Source of the DNA: Gnetum montanum
Taxonomy: Eukaryota; Streptophyta; Gnetopsida; Gnetales; Gnetaceae
Length of the DNA stretch: 64,000 nucleotides
Direction of reading: 5' to 3'
Assembly: GCA_015680685.1 (NCBI GenBank)
Contig: MNCI01008615.1
Coordinates: 1-64,000 of the forward strand
Of this stretch, positions 38,216-50,480 are shown one piece after another. The position numbers and the translations under genes were made by a program. Numbering within the stretch: the first letter of the stretch is position 1; each line of letters begins with the position of its first letter. Below the pieces are notes generated by a model. The model saw only the letters and a program-made list of their open reading frames with translations. It was not told where the DNA came from and searched no databases.

Positions 38216-40971
38216 ATATAAAAACTAACTCACTAAGGATGGTAAGTGAGCAACCCATAGTGTATGATCCAGGGAATCTAGGGTGCATTCTCTGAACACT
38301 CACCCATGCATTCAGTCATGGGGAGAGGTCTTATCTTGACTTAGGATTTAATAAGTGCTTTTTAACCTTTTTTTCAACTTTTTTATGGTTTATAATTTTT
38401 TGTTATACCTTTTTCTTTTTTTAATACTTTTTCACATTCTTTAATATCTTCTCATTCTCTTATACTTTTTGATTTCTTAAACTTTTTATATTCTTTGATA
38501 ATTTTTCATTCCTTTTATCTTTTTAATTCTTGATATATTTTCTAATTTTTAGTATTTTATCTTCATTTTACTTGTACATATTCTTGTCAATTTTCAATAA
38601 AAGACATCAAATAGGGTAAGATGTAGTCCTAATAAGATGAAGATTTCTCTATATTATCAATCATAAGGGACTGGTTATCTATACAGTGAGACCACACCAT
38701 CCATCCATCCATTCCAATAATAAGTAGTTCTTACCATGGCCATAATGATATTTTTTCATAATAAAACTAAGAACAAAATGGTGATCATTATGCCTAGATA
38801 AAAGAGTGAAAAACCAAGTGAGAATGAAAAGGGTGTGCATCAAAGGGATTTGTGGATTCTTTTGGATTATTGCTATGAGTTCTATCCTATTGCTTAGGAT
38901 GTATTATATCCTTGTAGATCTAATAAAAAATGGAAGTAAGAGTACAATAAGTGTTGTCTTACCATGTCACTAGAAAGACATGTTACCCATGCCTAAAGGT
39001 AGTTCTCTAGTAAGGTTGACATACTTAAAAATAAAATAAATGCACAAAAATAAATTTTTGGGGTTTCCACTAGAAAGACATATTATCCATGCCTAAAGGT
39101 GGGTAGCTTCTTAGGAATCTAAAAAATCATAAAAAGTACCATGAATAAACTCCTCCCTTGGACAATACGCCAAGTGGTAATACTCTTTGCAACAATGATA
39201 GTCTTACAGTTGTAACTCTCATATATGAGACAATGTGATGTCACTTGAAAGTTGTTTGAACCTGGTTTGTAACTTGGAAAGAAGGGCTAATGATTACTTT
39301 AACCATCAATAACACACAAGGATTCATTGTGCTTATGGTCAAATACCTCATGTCCCAATTTCAACAATCCATCACACCTCACTATATATTTAATCATAAC
39401 TTGTGATTTAGTATAATATAACATTATTTTCCCCACCTAGTGTACTAACACATGTATTTTTCTAGACAAGAATGTCTTACATTCGACTCCTTGAGTGCCT
39501 AAGGACACTTTGGGTGTGGTTATACAAGGGTACTAAGGGCTAGATCCTACTTTGGGAAAGACCCACTTGTATAACTCTTGTATTTCATAATTTCCAAGCA
39601 ATTCCACATCATCTTGTGCCTTCCAAGATCATCCAGAATCTAATCAATACTTCCCATAGTCTCTAATACTTTGTCCATACATTAGAAATTCATTACCCAT
39701 GTCTTATCCACACAAAAAAATTTCGTTTCTTGAGATTTCTTCTTCAGGTACTTTGAAGGTCAAATTTTGGAAAACTATGCATCATTAATGGCCAAGAACC
39801 TCTAGACAAGCTTCACATCTTCTAAACATTCCATTTGACTCATTTTTCCTCAAAAAATCAATGAAAATTTTAAAATTTTTAATAGTGACATTATAGTTAT
39901 GATGTCATAGGCACCTATGATGTCATGCATATAAAAATAGTATATATATGTGTGGGAGTTAGTGAAATTTTTCACTTCCTCATTTTGCAACAAGAGAGCT
40001 TTTGAAAATTTTTTTAGAACTCTTACACACTAGCTTCCAATGGCCATAACTTTTTCTCATAGCTCCAATTTCCAAAATTCTTAAATCTTGTTAATCCTAG
40101 AGTGCTCAACTTAGTCATGGGTGTGTGGGGGATGCATTACATGATAAGTGAAAATTTAAAAATTTAAGCCAAAAATTCTTAATGCTAGAACATACTATAA
40201 AGGGTAAGTACAAATAAATAATAAGAGTCTTAACATTAATCAATCAAACTAAGGCCAGAAAGATTTAGATCATACTTCTAATAGAATATGCCAACTATTT
40301 TAGGCCATAATAAGTAAGAAAATGATATGAAGGTCATAAGTAACTAAATAATATAATACCTAAGGGGTTCCTTTTTTGCAATTTTTTCTAACTTTGTAAT
40401 CATAAGATGATAAGAATATTATCTAAACAAGAGCAAGAGTACAAGAAGGATTATGAACAATTAAGAACCAATGAAAATATTTTGGTAATCCTAAACTCTT
40501 GATTGATTGCAGATGCTCTCAAAGAGGATACTAAAAGGAGAGCCTTCATAACCTAGAAGTTGTAAAGATGCAACTTCAAGAGTCTTCATTATGGCCCACA
40601 CTGACCAACAACAATGAATGGAAATTAGGAGAAACATAAAAATTTTGGTGAAATAAAGAGGTCAATGCAATAGTTAAAATTGAAGGAGTCTTTGTGACAT
40701 ACTCAATAAAGATGACATATGAAAAAAGAAGACAAGTATAGAAGAGGAGAAACTTTCTAGAAGCTTGATGAGAAAGGGAAGAAGTTGATGGAAGAGGCAT
40801 CACTACTTGAAATACGAACTACATCAAGCTACTTCAAATTTTGTTTTTATTTTTTCATGTAACTATGTCATTTTTGTACATATCACTAAGGCACTCAAAG
40901 TTAGTTAGTATTTAGAGTTAGTCAATAATCTCATACCTTCCTAATTTTGTAAGGATCAGTTTTTAGCCAGT
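38216..40971 (+). other. Non-coding spacer of the gag-only element
   Basis: It starts with an AT-rich block of TTTTTAATACTTTTTC-type words (38340-38580), then several ACATGTTACCCATGCCTAAAGG words (about 38980 and 39075). About 40560-40830 corresponds to the end of the accessory ORF near 9750-9850 (minus), so the ORF has been removed except for its edge. The open frame at 40803-40576 (minus) resembles 4488-4679 (+), but only because the DNA is homologous. Confidence 0.6.
39927..39952 (+). promoter_or_regulatory. Internal TATA-like site
   Basis: CATATAAAAATAGTATATAT, followed by GTGTGGGAGTTAGTGAAATT. The same sequence and downstream words occur at 5399-5360 (minus), although both copies have lost the ORF that should follow. 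Confidence 0.4.
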
Positions 40972-41977
40972 CATGGGGGTATGATGAATTATCAATTAGA
41001 TAACATATTGTAGATGATATGTCATAGATGCTACATTGCATCTATGATCTTGCATTTGTGAGATAAATTCAATTTTTTTCACCTATGATATCGTATCTAT
41101 GATGTCATATGTTAAATAATGTAGTACATGCTACAACATCATAGATCCAATATCATGAGATGTGTGTAGCCTATAAATACAACACTTGGGTGTATGGATT
41201 TGCATAAGTTTCATTCCATCCTTAGGTATATTCTTGCAATTTCATTTTGTAGTTTTAGTGATAGAGAGTGAATGCCCAGAGTGTGGTGTTGAGTACTTGT
41301 ATAGAATCTTTATTCGAGTGAAGTGTACTTTGGCATAATTCATGTCTGAAAATGAAGATCGAGATTATTTTTCATCATTGTAGCATCCACTTACTTTTAG
41401 TATTTTACTTAGCATAGTTTTTACTATTTTCCTAGTTTAATAATTTACATTTCCACTATTTTCTTAGTTTAATCATTTATATTTCCATGTATTTTACTTT
41501 ATTTGTTCATTAGTAAAGTGAAATGGGTATGACTAGTTTTGAGCATTTAAGTATAATCATTTGGTAATCCTAGTAGTGTTATTACTTAGTTTGCCCAATA
41601 GCATAACACTTGGTAACTTCATAATGATTACATGAACCCAAGGCATGTACAGTAAGCCATGATCAAATGCCCATCACTCTAGGCTATAGTAGATTTACAT
41701 TACTATCATTACTTAGATTTAAATTTCTATTATCAAGTTTCATCAAGTTTACAACTAGGATTATTAAAGGCCAAACAACATCAATTATCATATGCCACAC
41801 TTTGAACTAAACCGTACGTGACAAAGCTACCACTAGTTCAAGTGAAAAGACAACATCCTGCGATCCATGCTTAACAATCTAGATGCCACAACTAGTCCCA
41901 TCCAAAAAATTGACCAGATCATGTGTGAACACTTGTGATTTGTATGGTTGTGCATAGGGGATACTCGCCACTCCTCA
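40972..41977 (+). repeat. Polypurine tract and family A 3' LTR
   Basis: PPT CATGGGGGTA at 40972-40981, then the LTR starts TGATGAATTATCA at 40982 and ends CCACTCCTCA at 41977 (996 bp). The TATA box is CTATAAATACA at 41171-41181. Confidence 0.9.
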
Positions 41978-41982
41978 TAAGT

Positions 41983-43297
41983 AAACTATACAAGAAAGAA
42001 ATTTTATGTATATAGCACATCCAAAGTTGTAAATCATAAATGAAAATAGAGGTTATAGAGTTATACACCATGTGTTGCATCTCTTGTCATGCTTTTTGTT
42101 GATGATGATGATATATGAAATGGAATTTTTTGTACCATATTTATATGATGCTAGGAATCATTATCATTTAAAATGAAACATTGCAACTTATAAATTAACT
42201 TAAGTAAGTTAATTAGTATCATCATTGTAAATATTAATACCACCATGACAATGGTTACCATGCACAATAAAAATGTATGTATATAACTATTTTGGAAATA
42301 TTGATTTTCCTAGTAGCATACCAAACCTTAACATAAGGAAGGGAAAGATAATGACAAAATCGAGATGAGAAAAGGAGACATTTTTCTAGCATTACCTTTG
42401 AGGACTTTGCTTGGTGGACCTCCTACCACAAGTATGATAACCAATGATCAAGCTATTAAGTATATAAAGGATGTGACTAACACTAAGCATTTAACTTTCT
42501 ATGGTAGGTTTTCATAGAGATAATAAATAAGAGTTAGATAATGTATATAAGAATTCACTATTTTACAAAGGAAGTAAATGTTGTAATTTGTTAATGCAAA
42601 AATTGTTATTATTAGTGTGCTATGCAAGTCATCATTTTTTATTTTTTTTACTTTATATAAACAATGTTTTATTCTTTCTTGTCATCTAGTGGAGGAAGAA
42701 GATAAAAGAGGATATCAAAAGATTTTTAAGAATTGGTGGGTAGATGTACTTGTTAATGGCCCCAAATCTAATTTTTTTCTCTTATTTTATTCATGATTTT
42801 TAGTGTGGGTTATCCCTTCATTATCACTTAGCATGGTTTCTTTATTTTTGCATAAATATCAAGGCCATTTAATGATACAACACTTTGGAAAAATAGGCAA
42901 TAAAGAAGTTTTATGAACTTTATTCGCCTTTATACTCCATTTTCACACACCTCATCATCATCACCTTATTATCATTATTTTCTTTACTCTATTTTCATTG
43001 ACATGTTGTATTTATCTCTAAAATATCTGTAGAAGGTTAATCATTGCAATTTATCTATTACAAAACTCCACTACTCTCATATTAAGTTTGGTTAAATTCT
43101 ATACTCAGATAGACTTCAAAAGTCACAAACAAGATCAAATCCTATTATAACAATTTTCATCATCTCTTATCAAATTTTATGACTCCATATTTTTGGACTC
43201 ATGAAGGAAAATATATACATATAAAATTCATCAAAATTTTGCACTTGCAATCTCCTAATATTTAAGCTTTTAAAATATAGAAAAACTTGTTAAGTTT
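41983..43297. other. Unassigned AT-rich stretch before the gap
   Basis: No domain recognised on either strand. By position it may include the 5' LTR and leader of the copia element that begins coding near 43840, but I found no LTR edges or primer site. Confidence 0.4.
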
Positions 43298-43481
43298 NNN
43301 NNNNNNNNNNNNNNNNNNNNNNNNNNNNNNNNNNNNNNNNNNNNNNNNNNNNNNNNNNNNNNNNNNNNNNNNNNNNNNNNNNNNNNNNNNNNNNNNNNNN
43401 NNNNNNNNNNNNNNNNNNNNNNNNNNNNNNNNNNNNNNNNNNNNNNNNNNNNNNNNNNNNNNNNNNNNNNNNNNNNNNNNN
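43298..43481. other. Assembly gap of 184 N
   Basis: A run of N. The flanks are AT-rich and show no duplicated words across the gap. Confidence 1.
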
Positions 43482-43839
43482 ATATTTCTATTACTAAAGA
43501 TAAGAATAAATATTATCATAGCATATTAGTGATATTAAAGCCAAAATGATTTAGAATTTAGTCACCATAAACACTAAAGACATTCCAAAATGTTCTATGA
43601 TATTCAATGGATCAAAATACTTCAGTTTATAAACCAAACTTATGCAAGGATTCTAAAAATATAATGATTACTAGGACATTGTGCAAACCAATATTAAATT
43701 CATTTATGATTTTCAAAACATGACCAAGATCTAAATTCAAGAATATAAAAATAAAAAAAGGAAGAAAAATCTTGCTACAACAATGATTCCTACCAATCTT
43801 CAGATGTCATATCATCAAGACTCATTCTTTATCAAATAA

Positions 43840-44105
43840 CCAAGGAAATGTGGAACATTTTCCCAACTAGAATACAAAGGAAATCGAGAAAATAGATTAC
43901 TATTAGAACTAATTTATAAACAAGAGTTTGACTCTTTACAAATGAGACCATATGAAGACATAGAATAATTCTTTACAAGAATGTATGTGAGCTTAAGAAG
44001 AATAAATAAATTTGGTTGCAATTACACATCAAAGTAAAAGGTTCAAAAATTATCCAAGCTCTGTGTACTATTTCAAGATTTGAAAAAACCATGGAAAACA
44101 TAATA
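43840..44105 (+). pseudogene. Ty1/copia gag, first part, split by the gypsy insertion
   Basis: This encodes a copia gag polypeptide: TKEMWNIFP near 43845, then FDSLQMRPYEDIE and FFTRMYVSLRRINKFG (43928-44020), the usual layout of the plant copia gag domain. Stops replace Glu and Gln-type positions. The frame for MENIILS runs into the target site at 44106-44110 and continues after 63475. Confidence 0.8.
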
Positions 44106-44110
44106 CTCTC
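44106..44110 (+). other. Target site duplication CTCTC, left copy
   Basis: Identical to 63471-63475. It is a standard 5-bp gypsy duplication and fixes the element borders. Confidence 0.95.
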
Positions 44111-45808
44111 TAAAACACCACAAAATTTCAGCTCAACACTTTGAAACGAGAATAATTCAGAGCCTCTCGAGTCTTGAGAAGAAAACTCTCGACTACGGCA
44201 TGGAACTCAAGCCAACTTGCTCATGCTATAAAGCTAGCTTGCTCCCACTGTGAGTGACTCAAAATAGCCTCAAAACATTGTTAAAATGGCCTGATTTTGA
44301 AGGTGCAAGTCATCCTAAAGGTCCACTAATGATTTCAGGCTCAAAAATACACTGTTTTCACTGCTTAAGCCCAAGTCACGTTGGGGTCATGCTGGAGTAT
44401 GAGCCAAGCGTGACCAAATAGAAACTGGTCTAAACAAGTAGTCCCAAGTGCAATTTCAGCATCAACTCAACTTCTAAGGATAGGTAACAATTCTACTTGT
44501 TAACAGGCTCCAAAAAAATCAAAGTTTGGGTGTAAAACATGGCATTTTGGCTTGGTTACACCTGGGTCATGCCTAACTCATGTCCAGGTCATGCTGAGGT
44601 CATGCTGGAGTCACAATGGTAGCATGAGCCCAGCATGAGTTACCAAGATGGCTCAAATCAAGCACAAACAGGCTCAAAATCAGCATACAGGTAGCCCCTA
44701 TGGGCAGGAAGTAGTTACACTTGAAGGACAGGCCTCGAAAATCAGGATTCGGTGCAAAATGAACCATTCTAACTAGCTCACATCCAGCTCATGCCCAAGT
44801 CATGCCCAGGTCACACTAACAGCGTGAGCCCAGCGTGAGCTACCAAAAGTGGCCTAAAATATTTTAGACACATGCCGAAGACATGCCAAGGCAAGATCAA
44901 CTCATGCTGACAGCCTTGGTGAAACAAAAAAACATTTCAAATCAACGTCCTGCAGCAGTCGATCCAAGAGACCATGAAGTTCTAAGCGAGCCGGAGTCAA
45001 ATTTTAGTTTCAAATTCATTGTAAATTTTCATTGTAAGCTTCATCATTTGTGAGCTTGTCAAGTCCTTATGCTACTTCCATGAGCGTAAGCTAGCTTGCA
45101 TTGTAAGATACAGTGCCCCTAATCTAGAACATAGTTTGCCCACGTACACCTGTCACGAGATCCATTTTTCTCTCATCTAGCAGTCATTGATCTCATTCAT
45201 TCCTACTCCCAAGCCTAGAAAAATGCACAAATATCCTGTTCATGGACATAAATGGGGTTGGAAAAATTTGGAGAAGAAAAACAAGCAATCCTGAGCCCGG
45301 ACGCAAGTGATTCCTAGCACCTGTAAACACCTCGCATCGAAGCTTAACGTTCGACTTGCAACACAACTATGTTTTGACCAGTGCACATCTTATTGATTAA
45401 TGCAACCTTGTTCATTATTTTCCATCCATTGTGCTATTCTGATTTATTATTTGCATTTTTTCATTTCATTGCATATTCCTGCATACATTCTATTTATGTT
45501 TACATTCCATTACATTTCGTTATGTTTCATTACGTCTTGTTACGTTTCGTTATGTTTCGTTACGTTTTGTTACGTTACTTTGTGTTACATTATTTTCCCT
45601 ATTTTATGTTTGTGATGATAATCCCAACGTAGGAAATAGCATATGCTCAGGGAAGTCCTTGGTTGATCTACCTGCAGATCATCCAAGGCACTCTACCTTC
45701 ATTTTTCTAGCTTGCCCTCATGCGAAGGCAAGGTCGTCTGTATCTCTCTTGAGATCTTTCAGTGTTTGTTTTTCCTCCAGACTTACGTCGACGATTTCAG
45801 ATAGTACA
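44111..45808 (+). repeat. 5' LTR of the Tat/Ogre-like element
   Basis: It begins TAAAACACCACAAAATTTC where the 3' copy has TGAAACACC, so the terminal TG has mutated, and it ends AGATAGTACA. It carries repeated words of the type CAGGTCATGCTG/GCTCATGCC (about 44570-44830), and in its 3' part a minisatellite of about 10 bp (45496-45597). It lacks about 33 bp that are present at 61960-61995 in the 3' copy. Confidence 0.93.
45496..45597 (+). repeat. LTR minisatellite, GTTACGTTTC type
   Basis: About nine diverged units of 10 bp (CATTACATTTC, GTTATGTTTC, ATTACGTCTT, GTTACGTTTC and so on). The 3' LTR has the same array with fewer units (63181-63257). The array lies near the expected R/U5 part. Confidence 0.85.
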
Positions 45809-45813
45809 GAAAT

Positions 45814-45828
45814 TGGTGCTAGAAGGAG
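45814..45828 (+). other. Primer binding site
   Basis: TGGTGCTAGAAGGAG begins five bases after the LTR end. TGG pairs with a tRNA CCA end. I do not recognise the tRNA. The same core serves family B at 18614. Confidence 0.75.
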
Positions 45829-45929
45829 AGCATCTTACCATTTAACAAAATCTTAGTCGCCCCATGGTTTGAAACATTGCACTGATTAAGCGTTGAAACC
45901 AAAACCCTCATTAACACTAGTCCTGTTCA

Positions 45930-46205
45930 TGCTAAGCTTGCTCACGTTGCATATTTACGCATGCTAAGCTTGCTTACGCTGAAACCAGTTACGCACGCTG
46001 AGCTTTCTTACGCTGAAACCAATTACGCACGCTAAGCTTACTTATGCTGAACCAGTTACGCATGTTGAGCTTGCTTAGGTTGAACCAGTTACACACATTG
46101 AGCTTTCTTACGCTAAAACTCATTACGCACGTTGAGCTTGCTTACACTGAACCAGTTACGCACGCTGAGCTTGCTTACGCTGAACCCAGTTCGCTCAAGC
46201 TAGAC
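45930..46205 (+). repeat. Leader minisatellite of about 37 bp
   Basis: About seven diverged units built on ACGCACGCTGAGCTTGCTT and ACGCTGAACCAGTT, between primer site and gag. The CACGCTG word also occurs in the LTRs and in the spacer at 54960-56340. Confidence 0.85.
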
Positions 46206-46253
46206 TTACATATGCTATTTATATAAATTCAGCTAGTCAAACCAGTTACACAC

Positions 46254-48620
46254 ATGGAAGCATCCCAGATCAAAGCAACATTGCCCATTTCTGACCTCAA
46301 TGCTAAAATCTCAAATCCTGTGACCGCAACTAAATCCATAGTCACCATCAAAGAGATGAACCTTCAAGGGCCAACCCATCAGTCACTTAGGTTACAAGGT
46401 AAAGATCCTGCCTATACAATTCTCACCCCAGAACAATACAACTTCATCTGTGTAAAGATCCAAGACAACCTACCCACTGATCGCATGAAAATGGAAGCAA
46501 AATGACATTTTGAGTTCATCTATAAGGGGGGCCATAACTTTATCCCCTCAGCATATGATGTGATTCTCCTATCTGAATCTCATCATGAACTTATATCTTA
46601 GCTCCTCATGGAAAGGAACCAAACCTCATGCCAATCTACCTTAGAACCTTAAAACGAAGATGAAGAAGATAATTTTGTGGCTCAGTCCAAACATGGGGAT
46701 TCGTACCATACTCTCAGTCCGCATACTTATGTGAACCTGTTATTTGATCCTTTCATGGGAGAGATCATGTCTCTTCATACAGTTAAAAGCACTCAAGCAC
46801 ATGTGCCCCAACAGGAAGCGCCCACTCTTATTCCCACTCTCCCTATGACCGATACTCAATTCAATGTACCCATCCCCACTATTTCTCCGATCACCACATT
46901 ATCCCCTCTCTTACAAGTACAACCCCAACAACCCCCCCTCTCAAATTAATGTAGGAGCAACTTTCCCACCCCAAGTAATTGGGATGCTGTCTGTGATACC
47001 CGCTTCCACATCTACACACTTCATCCCATGAGTGCAGGTTCATACCACACCCTTAACTCCTCCAGTATAACACCAGGTACAAAGCCTCCCTTCGCAACCC
47101 ACAGTTGGGCAATGGCTCGTTCCAGTTGTCCAATCACAAAAATCTGTTCCACAACCCACAATTGGCCAATGGACCATCGCTATCGCTCAACAACAACAAC
47201 AACCTACACCTTACGGTATGCCACCCTTAGTAGCATTCACTGTAAATATTCCACAAGTGCAACCTCTGATCACTCAACAATCATCATTCCTACCAATCGT
47301 ACAGCAGTCTAATTTGCATGGCACTCAAACTAGCCAACCTACTACTCCACCAAGTGCCCAAGAATGGGCTGAAGCAAAAAATATGATGCAAGAGCTCACT
47401 GATGAGGTAAAACGCCTCAAAACCACTAATAATGAAGAGCTTAAAGCATTAGATTTTTACCAAGATGATCCTATTATCTCTTCGGTACCACCATTAACCT
47501 TGCCCAAAGGAGTTTCTTTGCCTCAGCTAACCAAATACAATGGGGAAGGAGACCCCAATGCCCATCTAGTCACATTTAGACTAGAATGCTTTTTGCTTTA
47601 GGCATGGCCCCATGCAATCTTGCGTGTGTTCACCATGTCCCTCACTGGCAGAGCTTTAGACTAGTACTGAGCCTTGCCTCATAACTCCATATCCTCTTTG
47701 GAGGATCTCTTACACTAGTTCGTTACCAGGTTTAAATACAACCTGAAACCTGAAGCAACCTTGGACAGTTTGATACAGGTAAAACAAGCACCGCTTGAAC
47801 TTGTATAGAAATTTATCCAAAGATGAAGTGCCACACTCAACGAACTTCATGATCCAATCCTAGAAACATACCTTCTTATGATTCTTAAGGGAGCCGTGAA
47901 TGATTTTGTCAAATCAAAATTATACTATCTAAATCCATGCACTCTAAGCCAAGATTTTATACAGATTAAAAACATAGAAGAGGCAGTCCAAAATAGCCAT
48001 GACCCTACTTACTTAGCCTTTAGAAATCAACACACTAAGAAAGATAAAGAAAGGCTAAAGCAACAGTAGCAGCAGTAGTGGAGACTCAACCTACCAACGT
48101 GGGACAACAAGGCAGACCACCTACTGCTCCCATTAACTATGAGAGAACCACTCCTGCACATACAACTGAATCATCCACCACACAAGCTAATAACACAGGT
48201 CATGCATGTACGTTTGAGAGGAAAGACCCTACTCAATACACACTGCTCCCCATGAAGCCTTCCTAGTTGTTAGATCAACTTTTGAAGGCTAGGGCCATTA
48301 AACACAAGCAGTTGTCCCCAGCGGCAGCCTAGAGATAGGACCGATTTTGTGAATTGGTCAAAAACCCAAGCTTAGCAACACCAAATGAGCCTCCTATTCC
48401 AAAAGGCTTTATACTAGATTAATTTTGCGAGTACCATCAACAGAATGGGCATGGTACTTATTATTGTTTCACCCTCAAACAAGACATACAATGTATGATT
48501 GATAGGGGTGAAATAACATTTGACGATGCGAACCCTATTAAACTGTAGAATCAATCTATGGGCGTATACAAAGATCCCCTCAATACTAAGGAAGATCCTT
48601 ACGTTATTAACACGATCCAT
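46254..48620 (+). pseudogene. Gag of the Tat/Ogre-like element
   Basis: This is the capsid/nucleocapsid precursor. The first ATG after the leader repeat is 46254 (MEASQIKATLP). A Pro/Thr-rich N-terminal region extends to 47360. A short coiled coil, EAKNMMQELTDEVKRLK, lies near 47370-47420. The gag domain is at about 47515-48060, with LTKYNGEGDPNAHLVTF, then LPHNSISSLEDLL and FVTRFKYNLKPE. A CxxH-type zinc finger, FCEYHQQNGHGTYYC, is at about 48423-48467, followed by IDRGEITFDDANP. Stops sit at Trp and Gln codon positions, for example two within ALD-x-Y-x-ALPH near 47660-47675, as expected from G-to-A changes. Confidence 0.9.
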
Positions 48621-48646
48621 ATTGGAAATGAGTAAGGAATGCCCAG

Positions 48647-49040
48647 CAAACCCTTCGTGATTCATGTTCCTCCTACAGCATCAACATCATCCCCACAATC
48701 TTTCTATCCCACATACAATCCGCCTACACCTACAAGACCATTCATCATTTGTGTACCCCCTACGAATGCAACTACAAATGTGCAACCGCCTACCTGGCCC
48801 ACTCCCTTTGTGCTTCGGGTGCCAACCACGGTTGTAGCCGTGGAGGTACCACCACAAAACTGCCCAACTCCCTTCGTAATCAGGGTACCCAAACACCCTG
48901 ATCTTCAACCTCCTACTCCTCAACCACAAACCAAACCAACCTCGTTCATTGTTAGGGTGCCTAAACAACCGACACACAACCACCTCCAACTATTCAACCG
49001 CAACCCCGACTTGTTCCATTCGTAATCCGAGTCCCAAAAC
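48647..49040 (+). pseudogene. Gag-protease linker with PFVIRVP repeats
   Basis: Six repeats of a seven-residue motif (PFVIHVP, PFIICVP, PFVLRVP, PFVIRVP, SFIVRVP and a frame-shifted sixth) begin at 48651, 48738, 48804, 48870, 48942 and 49016, spaced 66-87 bases by Pro/Thr-rich spacers. The first five share one frame. It looks like a short beta-strand motif in a disordered linker. No function is known to me. Confidence 0.75.
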
Positions 49041-49420
49041 AACCTGATGTTTAAACTCCAATGGTTCCCCCATGACCTTTGCGAGAACACCTCGTTGACA
49101 GACTTACTAGGAAACAGTTGGAAAAATAACATCGAAGTCTTGAATTAGGGCCACCAAAACCCACTTCCTTAAACACTGTACCTATGGCTTCGATAATTGG
49201 TGAGCCAAGCACGAGTCACAAAAGCAAAAATTCAGGAATGCCAAATGCATCAAACCCAACTGTCACACTAGACCACACGAAAACCATTCCACAAGAGATA
49301 TAGTTTTTGGGTCAAATGGAACAAGTCTCAACCAACAAGAGCCTACCAAATAGTAAATACTTGGCCAATGCCCTAAATCAGGTCATGTAGGCGCTTAAAC
49401 AAAAAAACACATCTTTAAGC

Positions 49421-50352
49421 TTGTATGACCTAACGATGACTTCTCAAGTCCATCGTGAAGCCCTAGTACACATGTTAACATTGATCTCAGTCAGTGAAGA
49501 CTTTCCTACAAATGAACCTTCCATTCATGTGGTAATGTCTCCACATCAAGGATCAAGAGCTACATTGCTAGGCTTCAACACGGATAATATAAAAATAGAT
49601 GAAAAAATAGGAGGAGTCACCACTGCACCCATGTTCATAACTATACAAGTAAATCAATGTAAAATACATCGGGTGCATGTAGATGATGGAGTAGCCATAA
49701 ACATAGTACCATACCCTATCATCAAACAGTTAGGGCTAACTGAACAAATCAAACCAACTTTCATGACATTCTTGAAATCATTTAGTGGATCACGCGTGGT
49801 TGTCAAAGGAACACTAACTTTGGATTTCATAGCAGGGGACTAGTTCCCCACGTTAGTTGAATTTGTAGTCATAGATGAGATGCCTAGATTTAACTTGATA
49901 TTGGGATGACCATGGTTAGCCCAACTAAAAGCGGTATCCTCACCCATCCACCAAGAGATTCACTTACCCTATGAAGGTGGTGAAATCATTATATACGGTG
50001 ATGCAGCTACACCCAACACCTCTGCACACGTAGTCACAAACCAAGGCTTAGAAGTCGAGTTCGATGAGCCTAAATAGGACAACATTACTCTCAAGCTTAA
50101 ACAGGATGCCACACCCATTGAAAACCAAAGTGATAACCAATCTCCAAACCCTGATCCCCCAAAAGATATAGAAACATTACAGAACATGGAAACATCAGAC
50201 CATGCTGACATAGGACTTATTCCCCTAGACATCTCATGGTCAGAATTACCGTTTAACATAATTAGTGAAGGAGACGTAGAATATACGATTACATCGACAT
50301 GCCCAACACACAATGTCAATCTGCGAAAATTAAAGAATCTACTCAACTGTTA
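49421..50352 (+). pseudogene. Aspartic protease of the Tat/Ogre-like element
   Basis: The open frame 49421-49843 holds the retropepsin domain: the strand before the active site reads APMFITIQVNQCKIHRVHVD, followed by DGVAINIVPYPIIKQLG. The triplet at the active site is D-D-G. After a stop at 49842 the domain continues to PRFNLILG, where a stop replaces the Arg of the usual G-R-P-W-L (a C-to-T change at CpG), and then PWLAQLKAVSSPIHQEI. An acidic tail (50040-50352) ends at a stop followed at once by the 27-bp repeat array. Confidence 0.88.
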
Positions 50353-50354
50353 AA

Positions 50355-50480
50355 ATGACTACTCGTCCAAAATGACGTTAAACTACTACTCATCCGAAAT
50401 GACGTTAAACTACTATGTGTCCAAAATGATGTTAAGCTACCAAGCATCTGCAACGACGTTAAACTAGCCACAGTCAGAAA
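50355..50480 (+). repeat. 27-bp tandem array after protease (cluster 1)
   Basis: ATGACGTTAAAC-type words start at 50372, 50399, 50426 and 50453, an exact 27-base period. A related ATGACTTTAAATTG follows at 50575. This is the first of three clusters with the same word. Confidence 0.9.

Larger units (their letters stand above)
34681..41977 (+). mobile_element. Complete gag-only family A retrotransposon
   Basis: A full element of 7297 bp: 5' LTR 34681-35523, primer site 35524, gag from 35656, long spacer, PPT 40972, 3' LTR 40982-41977. The perfect 5-bp target duplication TAAGT (34676-34680 and 41978-41982) fixes both ends. No protease, RT, RNase H or integrase is present, so it is non-autonomous, in the style of the gag-only elements known from plants. 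Confidence 0.9.

Noticed and set aside
40576-40803. Similar small open frames at 40803-40576 (-) and 4488-4679 (+), looking like a conserved antisense peptide
   Set aside because: The DNA itself is homologous (end of the accessory ORF in two element copies), so the frames agree without needing selection on a peptide.
43262-43529. Open frames across the N gap
   Set aside because: Nearly all residues are undetermined; they come from the 184 N.
48639-49132. Minus-strand frames opposite the PFVIRVP region
   Set aside because: The sense frame explains the periodicity; the antisense frames are shadows of a repeated coding sequence.
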